From: Psychroflexus halocasei
Lineage (GTDB): Bacteria; Bacteroidota; Bacteroidia; Flavobacteriales; Flavobacteriaceae
Direction: 5' to 3'
NCBI RefSeq assembly: GCF_900107595.1
Contig: NZ_FNQF01000005.1
Span: 186,001-250,000, forward strand
Length of the DNA: 64,000 bases
The stretch's first letter is position 1. Each line of letters starts with the position of its first letter. Positions 36,519-43,994 of the stretch are shown in pieces. The notes under the pieces were generated by a model that was not told where the DNA came from, did no database searches, and saw only the letters and a program-made list of their open reading frames with translations. Position numbers and translations under genes: made by a program.

Positions 36519-36863
36519 TTAAGAGATTTTTGTTCCATTTTTGACTGATCGTTCAGGTTGAATTATGATAACTTCTTCATGTTCTTCAAGTCCGCCTAAA
36601 AGTAAACATTCACTCATCATATTTGCAATTTGTTTAGGAGGGAAATTAATGACTGCAACCACTTGCTTTCCTATTAAATCTTCAGGGTTGTATATTTTAG
36701 TGATTTGAGCTGAAGTTTTTTTGATACCAATTTTTCCAAAATCAATTGTCATTTTATAAGCTGGTTTTTTAGCTTCTTTAAATAACTCTGCGGTTAGTAT
36801 TGTACCAACTCGCATTTCTATCTTGGCAAAATCTTTAAAATCGATGAAGTTATTATAAGACAT
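36519..36863 (-). CDS. csaA: CsaA-like tRNA-binding / chaperone protein
   Basis: A protein of 114 residues comprising a single EMAP/Trbp111 OB-fold: FAKIEMRVGTILTAELF at the start, AQITKIYNPEDLIGKQVVAVINFPPKQIANMMSECLLLGG in the middle. CsaA homodimers bind tRNA and were linked to secretion chaperoning in Bacillus. The length is typical. Its ATG overlaps the stop of the VanY-like peptidase gene by one base. Confidence 0.92.
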   Translation of the reverse strand: MSYNNFIDFKDFAKIEMRVGTILTAELFKEAKKPAYKMTIDFGKIGIKKTSAQITKIYNPEDLIGKQVVAVINFPPKQIANMMSECLLLGGLEEHEEVIIIQPERSVKNGTKIS

Positions 36864-37603
36864 TAAGCTTTTAATTTTGGATTGATATCATTGATATGGT
36901 CTTTAAAATATTTTCTGATAAAGTCATTTGTCATCAAGTCTTTACTTTCGAAGTTTAGTTTAGCCCAACGTGATATGAATTTTTCAGAATTTTGAAGTTC
37001 TAAGAAGCTTTGAGAAATAGGTTTATATGAATAATGCCAAGGCTCATAATTAAAGCCTTTTCGATGATAATTTTGTGTGTAAACCAAATAAAATCCAAAG
37101 CGATTTGCATTGGCTTCCATCCATTCTTTTAAAGTACAATAGTTTCCTATACCGTGATAGTTATCAGGATTCAGCAAGCTTCCTTTTGGCTGTGGTTGGT
37201 TGGCGTCAATGATGTCCATGTCAGTTCCCCAATGATGGCGTGAGGTGCCAGGAATAGTAGAGTAGGTAATGATTTTATTGAAATTGTCTTCAGTATTTAA
37301 ACCTTCTTTTTTGTTATTTCTGAACTTTCGTTCAAAGATCGCTTTCTGTCTTTCAAAAGAACGAAATCCTGAAACAATTTGTATGTTAATTTGATCTTTT
37401 AAAGCCGCATTTTTCATTTTTAAAAAAGCTAAATAAGTTTGCTTTTCTAATGTTTTTGTTGAGGTCAAATGAGAAAAACTTAGGCCTGCTAATTGCTTAA
37501 ATTTCAGATCAAAATCATCTTTATTAAAGCTGACCAAACTCGGCGCAATAGCACAAGCAGCGGCAGCTTTTAGATTCAAACGTATGAATTCATTTCTTTT
37601 CAT
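36863..37603 (-). CDS. M15-family (VanY-like) D-Ala-D-Ala carboxypeptidase
   Basis: A protein of 246 residues. A signal-like N-terminus (AAAACAIAPSLVSF after a basic start) suggests export. The M15B zinc-peptidase motifs are VSGFRSFERQKAIF, SRHHWGTDMDI (His and Asp ligands) and NYEPWHYSYK (catalytic Glu region and His ligand). Such enzymes trim the terminal D-Ala of peptidoglycan stem peptides. Its ATG overlaps the end of the GNAT gene by four bases, so a coupled leftward unit is likely. Confidence 0.87.
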   Translation of the reverse strand: MKRNEFIRLNLKAAAACAIAPSLVSFNKDDFDLKFKQLAGLSFSHLTSTKTLEKQTYLAFLKMKNAALKDQINIQIVSGFRSFERQKAIFERKFRNNKKEGLNTEDNFNKIITYSTIPGTSRHHWGTDMDIIDANQPQPKGSLLNPDNYHGIGNYCTLKEWMEANANRFGFYLVYTQNYHRKGFNYEPWHYSYKPISQSFLELQNSEKFISRWAKLNFESKDLMTNDFIRKYFKDHINDINPKLKA

Positions 37604-38031
37604 TTTCTGATATATTTCATCACAACATGTAAACCAACATTTTCAATATTGAAAACATCTGAAGCTTTCACAAAGCCATTTTTCTCGTAAAATGTAGAGG
37701 CGGAAACTCTTGCATTACACCAAATCAAGTCATTGGATTTTGTTGATTTAATTGCCTCACAAAGCAGTTTTTGACCGAAGCCTTTTTTTTGATTGTCTGG
37801 CTCTACAGCCATTCCTCTCAGCTGAATTTGGTTTTGAGTTTTAAAAAGATGATGTCTATTTTTAAATAAACTGATGATGCCGACAAGTTTATCTTCAAAA
37901 AAAGCACCCAAATGTTGAGTGCTTTCTATATCGTCGTTTTCAAAATAACAGCTCTCAATTGGCTTACCAGGTCTTAAAACTTTTTGTCTGAGTTGTAAGA
38001 TTTCTTGAGAAGCTAATAATTTGAACTTCAT
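37600..38031 (-). CDS. GNAT-family N-acetyltransferase
   Basis: A protein of 143 residues. The core strand-loop LRGMAVEPDNQKKGFGQKLL carries the acetyl-CoA pyrophosphate-binding pattern (QKKGFG), and NARVSASTFYEKNGF is the usual GNAT end motif. The substrate is unknown. Its first base overlaps the stop of the clpP-like gene and its stop overlaps the VanY-like gene, so all three are tightly packed. Confidence 0.86.
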   Translation of the reverse strand: MKFKLLASQEILQLRQKVLRPGKPIESCYFENDDIESTQHLGAFFEDKLVGIISLFKNRHHLFKTQNQIQLRGMAVEPDNQKKGFGQKLLCEAIKSTKSNDLIWCNARVSASTFYEKNGFVKASDVFNIENVGLHVVMKYIRK

Positions 38032-38579
38032 TATTTTAATATATCGTCAACAATGCCATAATCTAAAGATTCTTGAGCATCCATCCAATAATCACGTTTA
38101 AAGTCGTTCATGACTTTTTCAAAATCTTGGCCACAATTATCAGCGAGAATTTGAGCACTTAATTCTTTTGTCTTTAGAATTTCACGTGCTTGAATTTCAA
38201 TATTTGAAGCTTGACCTCTCGCACCGCCAAGTGGTTGGTGTATCATCACCTTTGCATGTGGTTGAATATAACGTTTGCCTTTTGTGCCAACAGATAACAA
38301 AACTGATCCCATAGAGGCAGCTAAACCGCTACATATTGTTGAGACATCGCTATCAAGAGATTTAATGGTGTCGTAAATGGCAAAACCATCTGTGACGTAT
38401 CCGCCAGGGCTATTGATGTAAAGTTGTATATCTTTTGTGTCAAGCAAATCTAAATATAAAAGTCTGTCGATCACATGTTTTGCACTTTTACCATCAACTT
38501 GTCCGTTGAGAAAAACTTTGCGTTCTTCTAAAAATTTATGATCTATTAAATCTTGTACTTTACTTGATTTTTTACTCAT
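38031..38579 (-). CDS. ClpP-family serine protease subunit (paralogue)
   Basis: A protein of 182 residues of the ClpP fold with an apparently complete triad: Ser in GLAASMGSVLLS, His in KVMIHQPLGG and Asp in FKRDYWMDAQES. The family segment YINSPGGYVTDGFAIYD is present. It lacks the longer N-terminal propeptide of most ClpP proteins and has no clpX, clpA or tig next to it. This suggests a second ClpP copy that may form its own or mixed barrels. It starts the leftward run through the GNAT, VanY-like and csaA genes. Confidence 0.88.
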   Translation of the reverse strand: MSKKSSKVQDLIDHKFLEERKVFLNGQVDGKSAKHVIDRLLYLDLLDTKDIQLYINSPGGYVTDGFAIYDTIKSLDSDVSTICSGLAASMGSVLLSVGTKGKRYIQPHAKVMIHQPLGGARGQASNIEIQAREILKTKELSAQILADNCGQDFEKVMNDFKRDYWMDAQESLDYGIVDDILK

Positions 38580-38668
38580 GATTTTATTTTTAAAAAGGTA
38601 AAATTAAAGTTTTAAATTCAAATTCTATCAATTCTTAGAAGGCTATTAACAAAATCTGAAATGTTTCT

Positions 38669-39583
38669 TTAAAAAACAGATAAGCCAGAAAGATTTGTCA
38701 AATCCTCCAAAGCATGAATTCCTAGGTTTGAATTGCCTTTTTCATTTAATTTTGGGCTCCAAACTGCAACAACGTAGGCGGTAGGATGTACTGCAACAAT
38801 GCCGCCACCAACACCACTTTTTCCAGGTAAACCAACGCGATAAGCAAACTCACCAGCTTCATCATAGAAGCCACAAGTTTGCATTATGGCATTAATTCTC
38901 TTGACACTTTTAGCTGAAATGACTTGTTTTTTAGAACTGATTTTTTTTCCTGCATTTGCAAAAATTGAAAATGTTCTTGCCAATTGTTCGCAGGTCATTT
39001 CAATTGCACATTGATGATAATAAAAATTCAGAACATCATCAATATCATTTTCAATATTGCCTAAGGCTTTCATGTAATTAACCAAAGCAGTGTTGCGATA
39101 ACCATAATCTTTCTCGCTCTCTGCAACTTTTTCATTGTAGTAAATGTCATCGTCGCCAGCTAATTTTCTGATGAAGGTCAAAAAGTCATTGATCGGATCG
39201 TCAAGCACTGATAGTAGAACATCTGCGATTATAATCGCACCAGCATTGATAAAAGGATTTCTGGGGATACCTTTATCACGCTCAAGTTCGGTAAGTGAAT
39301 TAAAAGGTGTTCCTGAAGGTTCAACTTCTACGCGTTTCCATAAATCTTGGCCAACTAATTCAGCAGCAATCGTTAAACTGATGACTTTAGAAATACTTTG
39401 AATTGAAAATTTTTCTTGGCTATCGCCAATTTCATAACTTTCATTTTCATTGGTGAGTAGAAACATGCCGAATTTATCAGGATCGACTTTTGCAAGTTCA
39501 GGGATGTAGTTTGCAATCTTACCGTGATTTTCTATCCGGTTGCAATCTTTATGAATGATATTAAGAATGTTTTGAAAATCCAT
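38669..39583 (-). CDS. glsA: Glutaminase A
   Basis: Hydrolyses glutamine to glutamate and ammonia. It has 304 residues, a single serine-dependent beta-lactamase-like domain without ankyrin or STAS extensions. Motifs are SIQSISKVISL (SxxK nucleophile), RNPFINAGAI, YNEKVAESE and GKSGVGGGIVAV. Translation begins one base before the end of the pepE-like gene region, so the pair is probably co-transcribed leftwards. Confidence 0.95.
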   Translation of the reverse strand: MDFQNILNIIHKDCNRIENHGKIANYIPELAKVDPDKFGMFLLTNENESYEIGDSQEKFSIQSISKVISLTIAAELVGQDLWKRVEVEPSGTPFNSLTELERDKGIPRNPFINAGAIIIADVLLSVLDDPINDFLTFIRKLAGDDDIYYNEKVAESEKDYGYRNTALVNYMKALGNIENDIDDVLNFYYHQCAIEMTCEQLARTFSIFANAGKKISSKKQVISAKSVKRINAIMQTCGFYDEAGEFAYRVGLPGKSGVGGGIVAVHPTAYVVAVWSPKLNEKGNSNLGIHALEDLTNLSGLSVF

Positions 39584-40297
39584 CTATAAAAAATCTAAAT
39601 TTTCACCAGATTCTATTTCATAAGCTTCTTTTCCAGGTTCAAAAATTCGTGCTTTTAAACCGCCTTCTAAAGTTAATTTTTCTCCTTCAGCTTTAATGTA
39701 ACTGCCTTCCCTTAAGCCTATGACGTTGATGTTGTTTTGTGCTTGAAACTCTTTGAGCCTTGTTTCTCTGGTTTCGCCTTTGTGCGTTGAGTGCGGATTT
39801 GGATCTAAATAATGTGCGTTGATATTAAATTTTAAAATACCCATTGTTTCAAAACTAGAAGGATAAACAATCGGCATATCGTTTGTTGTTTGCATATTTA
39901 TACCGCAAATATTACTTCCAGCCGAAGTTCCTAAATAAGCTTTGCCTTTTAAGATTTCTTCTTTCAAAGTTGTCATGAGATTTTTGTCATGTAAAGTTTT
40001 AACCAACAAAAAAGTATTTCCGCCACCTGTGAAAATTGCATCTGCATCTTTCAAAGCTTGTTCAGGGTTTTCATACTCATGTAAACCTTTAATTGTATCA
40101 AAAATATCATCTAATTCTTCACGAACTTTATCGGTATACGCGTCGTGAGTGATGCCACCTGGACGAGCGAATGGAATGAAAACAAGCTTTTTCTTTTCCT
40201 TAAAAAACTTCTTTAAAGTTGGCTTGAGGTACTCTAAATAACCCAATCCATGTATGGTAGAAGTGCTCGCAATAATGCAATTTAAATTTTGACGCAT
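39584..40297 (-). CDS. pepE: Peptidase E (S51), alpha-aspartyl dipeptidase-like
   Basis: A protein of 237 residues of the S51 family with the nucleophile elbow LGTSAGSNICG (Ser), a GGGNTFLL loop and NAHYLDPNPH with the His. PepE cleaves Asp-X dipeptides in the cytoplasm. There is no signal peptide. It is immediately followed by glsA on the same strand. The length matches the family. Confidence 0.9.
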   Translation of the reverse strand: MRQNLNCIIASTSTIHGLGYLEYLKPTLKKFFKEKKKLVFIPFARPGGITHDAYTDKVREELDDIFDTIKGLHEYENPEQALKDADAIFTGGGNTFLLVKTLHDKNLMTTLKEEILKGKAYLGTSAGSNICGINMQTTNDMPIVYPSSFETMGILKFNINAHYLDPNPHSTHKGETRETRLKEFQAQNNINVIGLREGSYIKAEGEKLTLEGGLKARIFEPGKEAYEIESGENLDFL

Positions 40298-40443
40298 GTG
40301 ATATTATGTATTAAAATTCTTGTGGAACTAAATTATATTGCGAAATTAGAAGATTTTAGGAGCTTAACAAAAGTTTATTAGCAAGCTTGCTGTTGCTCTT
40401 GATATTTAAAATATATTTACTATAAAGTTAAATCACTTATTAA

Positions 40444-41211
40444 ATGCGCTATTTCTATTTATTATTTATCGTTTTTTCAATTCAAATTCAAGCTCAAAAT
40501 CGTACGACGATCAAAGGCCAGGTGAATGTACCTAAAGACGAATCATCTTCAATGATTGAAGTTGTTAATCTCAATTCAAAATCAGGCACATTGACAGATG
40601 CCAAAGGACAATTTGAAATCAGAGTTTCTGAAGGTGATCGATTACGTATCGATGCGCTGCAATATGAAGCATTTACGGCGATTGTAGATCAGGGAATCAT
40701 CAGAAGCAAACAAATCATTATCACCATTAAATACGGAATTAATGAACTTGAGGAAATCGTTGTGAAACCTTATGATTTAGATGGAAATATTGCTGTTGAT
40801 TTAGAACGTGTGAATACTTATGCTGTTGAATCAAATATCCCTTCAACACGAGAAATTCTTCAATCTTACAGAGGTGAAAACCCGACATCACCAAACTTAA
40901 CTGTTGATGAAAATCCGACAGAAACAAGAATCGTTAAAAACGGATTAAACGTTGCCAATATTATAAGAGCAATAGCAAGGGATAGATTTAAAAAGAAAAA
41001 AGGGAATGATCAAATTGACAGTCGTTATTTAAAACAACTTTATGAAGATGGTTTTTTTGAAGATCAATTGGGTTTAAAGAAAGATCAGGTATATGGATTT
41101 GTTGAATTCGCTGTTAATGATAAAGATTTTTCTGAAAAACTACTCAAGAAAGAAAATGAACTAGACCTTGTTCGTTATCTAATGATTAAATCTGAGGAAT
41201 TTAAGGAATAA
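40444..41211 (+). CDS. Secreted protein with carboxypeptidase-D regulatory-like domain, tandem paralogue 1
   Basis: A protein of 255 residues with a signal peptide (YLLFIVFSIQIQAQ). A beta-sandwich (about 20-105: TTIKGQVNVPKDESS, GTLTDAKGQFEI) resembles the CarboxypepD_reg-like domain found at the N-terminus of TonB receptors. It then has NELEEIVVKPYDLDGNIAVD and a helical C-terminus, but no barrel. It is the first of three tandem genes of the same layout, spaced four bases from the second. The function is unknown. It is probably periplasmic. Confidence 0.8.
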   Translation: MRYFYLLFIVFSIQIQAQNRTTIKGQVNVPKDESSSMIEVVNLNSKSGTLTDAKGQFEIRVSEGDRLRIDALQYEAFTAIVDQGIIRSKQIIITIKYGINELEEIVVKPYDLDGNIAVDLERVNTYAVESNIPSTREILQSYRGENPTSPNLTVDENPTETRIVKNGLNVANIIRAIARDRFKKKKGNDQIDSRYLKQLYEDGFFEDQLGLKKDQVYGFVEFAVNDKDFSEKLLKKENELDLVRYLMIKSEEFKE

Positions 41212-41215
41212 GCGC

Positions 41216-41977
41216 ATGAAAAGTTTTTTACTTCTATCTTTTTTTGTTTTGAGTGTAACACAATCGTTTTCTCAAAACCTTCAACTTAGAGGTAAAATAA
41301 TAGCAGATTCTATTCAGCATTATCAAATAAACATCGTTAACATCACGCAAGAGACGGGAACAACAACTGCACAAAACGGAAGCTTTGTACTACCTGTTAA
41401 AATTAATGATAGCATTGTTTTTTCTTCACTTATTCATGAATTTAAAGCTTTAAGAGTGAATGAAAAACACCTTGAAGAAACTCTACAAATTCATTTAAAA
41501 CCACAGATTAACGAATTACCAGAAGTTGTTCTAAAACCTTATGATTTATCTGGTGATTTTTTAATAGATGTCCCTAAAATAAAAGTGAGTCACATCGATC
41601 AAACAAGTTATGGCTTTGGGACAGTCCGACGATTGACACCTATACAACAAGAAATGTATTTTGTACAAACGACAGGGTTGGTCGGTCAAGTGATTATGCG
41701 ATTTAATGGTCAGATGGAACAGTTAAAAAGACGCATTGAAATCAATAATAAAGTCAAAAAGCAATTAAGATTAAGGCCACATATCACGGAAAATTTGATG
41801 CGAAATCAACTGAAAATCAATCCGATTTACAGAGACGATTTTGCTTACTTCTGTTCAGACGATCCTGAGCTTATGGCTATTATTGGTGAAGACAAATTAA
41901 AGATGATCGAGATGTTGATGGAAAAGTCTGAAGCTTTCAAAAAATCAAAATATGATTTAGTTCCTCATGAAGAGTAA
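41216..41977 (+). CDS. Secreted protein with carboxypeptidase-D regulatory-like domain, tandem paralogue 2
   Basis: A protein of 253 residues with a signal peptide (SFFVLSVTQSFSQN). The beta-sandwich region is very like paralogue 3 (ADSIQHYQINIVNITQETGT), then NELPEVVLKPYDLSG, then an alpha-helical region with an acidic tail. The DNA of this region is closely similar between genes 2 and 3, indicating a recent duplication. Its last codons overlap the start of the third gene by 11 bases. The function is unknown. Confidence 0.8.
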   Translation: MKSFLLLSFFVLSVTQSFSQNLQLRGKIIADSIQHYQINIVNITQETGTTTAQNGSFVLPVKINDSIVFSSLIHEFKALRVNEKHLEETLQIHLKPQINELPEVVLKPYDLSGDFLIDVPKIKVSHIDQTSYGFGTVRRLTPIQQEMYFVQTTGLVGQVIMRFNGQMEQLKRRIEINNKVKKQLRLRPHITENLMRNQLKINPIYRDDFAYFCSDDPELMAIIGEDKLKMIEMLMEKSEAFKKSKYDLVPHEE

Positions 41978-42737
41978 AATCGTTTTTGTTTTATGTTTGC
42001 TTTTTGCAGCTTCAGGTTTAGCTCAGCAGAAATATCTTTACGGGCAAATCATTGCAGATTCTATTCAATATTATCAAATTAACATTGTCAATATCACCCA
42101 AGAGACAGGAACAATCACGTCAAAAAATGGTGACTTCTCAATCGCAGTTGATATGAATGATAGTCTTGTTTTCTCATCACTTGTGCATGATTTTCAGAGT
42201 TTGGTTGTCACCAATTCAACTTTAGAAAAACCTGTCAAAGTCAAAATGAAAAGACAAATAAATGAATTGCCTGAAGTTGTTGTCAACGCTTATGATTTAT
42301 CTGGAGAACTCAGTCAAGATATCGCTCAAATGCCAACTTATCATTTAGCACAAGAAGCTGTAGGTTTTAGTATGCCACGCCGTATTGATTATCCCACAAG
42401 TGAACTCAATCGCGTTAAGCAAATGAAGATTGGTTTTGGGTTCGCAGTTCCATTGGATTACATCATTATGAGTCTGAATGGTGATATTGATAAGTTAGAG
42501 CGTTATCAAGTTATTCTTAAAAAAGAAAAACAGAAAGAAAGATTACTTGAGTATTTTAAAACTGAATTTATCGTCAAAAACTTAAAAATAAATAAATCTT
42601 CCGTTGATGATTTTATTTATTTCTGCATAGAAGATTCGAGTTTTATTAAAATTTTTTATGATGATAAATTAGCTGCTTTTAATCACATTAAGCAAAAATC
42701 AGAAGTTTACAATCTTAATCAGTTAGCAAACAAGTAG
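41967..42737 (+). CDS. Secreted protein with carboxypeptidase-D regulatory-like domain, tandem paralogue 3
   Basis: A protein of 256 residues with a signal peptide (VFVLCLLFAASGLAQ). It has the same plan as the two upstream genes: regulatory-like beta-sandwich with ADSIQYYQINIVNITQETGT, then NELPEVVVNAYDLSG, then a divergent helical half. It overlaps gene 2 by 11 bases and ends ten bases before the convergent mscS gene. It has no catalytic motif that I can see. The function is unknown. Confidence 0.8.
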   Translation: MKSKIVFVLCLLFAASGLAQQKYLYGQIIADSIQYYQINIVNITQETGTITSKNGDFSIAVDMNDSLVFSSLVHDFQSLVVTNSTLEKPVKVKMKRQINELPEVVVNAYDLSGELSQDIAQMPTYHLAQEAVGFSMPRRIDYPTSELNRVKQMKIGFGFAVPLDYIIMSLNGDIDKLERYQVILKKEKQKERLLEYFKTEFIVKNLKINKSSVDDFIYFCIEDSSFIKIFYDDKLAAFNHIKQKSEVYNLNQLANK

Positions 42738-42746
42738 ATTTTGTGA

Positions 42747-43679
42747 TTACTCATCATGGTCATCCTTCTCGTCAATCATTTTCGAAATTCGAACAGGAAT
42801 ATCTTTTTCAGCTCCATATAATTTGATTTCTTGTATATCTGCAGGCATGTAGAAGCCTGCATCTTCAAGTGCTTCTTTAACATTTCTGACAACATTACCT
42901 TTTGTGATTAACGCCATTCTTCTAAAATCTTTTGTGTCAACCCAAAAGAAAACTTTAAGATTAACTGTGCTGGTTGCCAATTCGTCTTCAATAACAAAAT
43001 TTTCATGCTCTTCGTCTTCAATCACAGCAGGTTCTTTTTTTAGAGCTTGTAGAACTGTTTCTTTTGCTTTTTCAATATTATCTTCATAAGCAATACCAAT
43101 AATGAAATCCCATCTAAAGAAACCATCTTCTGTAAAATTAATAACAGGTTCTGTGAGAACATCGCTGTTTGGGATATACACATCTTTACCATCAAATGTT
43201 TTGAGTTTGGTATATCTAAATTCTAAACTTTTAACTTTACCAAAGTTTTCACCGATTTCTACAGTATCATCAACATCATAAGGTCTGCTGAAAGCCAAAA
43301 TAATACCTGCAATAAAATTCTCACCAATATCTTTAAATGCAAAACCTAAGACAACAGCACTTGCACCAGCTGCCGTTAATATGCCAGCTGCAATTCCGCC
43401 TAAGCCAGCTGCTTTGAGTGCTAGCATAATCGCAATCATGATAAATGTATATTTGATTGCTTTACCTAAAAAACGACTCATCAAAGGGTCTTTTGTTCGT
43501 GCTGAAATTTTTCTTTGTGAAAAGCGTCCTATCCAAGAAGCAACGAGAATACCCAAAATAATGATAAGAAGACCTATACCTATGCCTGGTAATTGATCGA
43601 TGAAACGATCGAAAAAATCAATGAAAGATTGTGAGATTGTTTTTGTCGTTTTTTGAGCAGAGTCATTGAGATATAGCAT
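42747..43679 (-). CDS. MscS-family mechanosensitive channel
   Basis: A protein of 310 residues. It has three membrane segments (about 22-130: LPGIGIGLLIIILGILVASWI, the TFIMIAIMLAL segment and the pore helix with the Gly/Ala-rich AAGILTAAGASAVVLGFAFK). The MscS beta domain follows (FSRPYDVDDTVEIGENFGKVKSLEFRYTKLKTFDGKDVYIPNSDVL) and a C-terminal alpha/beta part. Such channels open under membrane tension and release solutes. A short acidic tail closes the protein. It is convergent with paralogue 3. Confidence 0.92.
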   Translation of the reverse strand: MLYLNDSAQKTTKTISQSFIDFFDRFIDQLPGIGIGLLIIILGILVASWIGRFSQRKISARTKDPLMSRFLGKAIKYTFIMIAIMLALKAAGLGGIAAGILTAAGASAVVLGFAFKDIGENFIAGIILAFSRPYDVDDTVEIGENFGKVKSLEFRYTKLKTFDGKDVYIPNSDVLTEPVINFTEDGFFRWDFIIGIAYEDNIEKAKETVLQALKKEPAVIEDEEHENFVIEDELATSTVNLKVFFWVDTKDFRRMALITKGNVVRNVKEALEDAGFYMPADIQEIKLYGAEKDIPVRISKMIDEKDDHDE

Positions 43680-43994
43680 GTTGAAGAATTAGGGAATAAT
43701 CAAATTATTAATAAATATAGATAAACTATTCTGAACAGAAATATCAAATTTTACTTTAAGATTTTATTTTGATTCTTTAGAAGATTATTTCTTCACGAGA
43801 TCTCTCTTCGTCTCAATTGCAGCATAGGTCTCCAAGGCAGATATTTATATGAAAGGAGTACAAATAAAAGCTTGTTCTCTAAAAATTCTTTAGTTGTTGA
43901 ATTTATGTATTTTTGTGCCGTAAATTGAGGGTTTTTAATAAGCTTTATGCAATAAAAATTAAATGATCCACAGCATAATTTCAAACAAATTCAG
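43680..43994. other. Intergenic region before M1 metallopeptidase
   Basis: 315 bases without a convincing gene. The only notable element is a -7-like TATTTTTG at 43908-43915, about 80 bases before the metallopeptidase ATG. A 63-codon open frame on the minus strand here has no recognisable protein pattern. Confidence 0.5.

Noticed and set aside
43793-43984. 63-codon open frame in the intergenic region before the M1 peptidase
   Set aside because: Low-complexity composition, no start signal and no recognisable motif; the promoter of the downstream gene is in the same interval.
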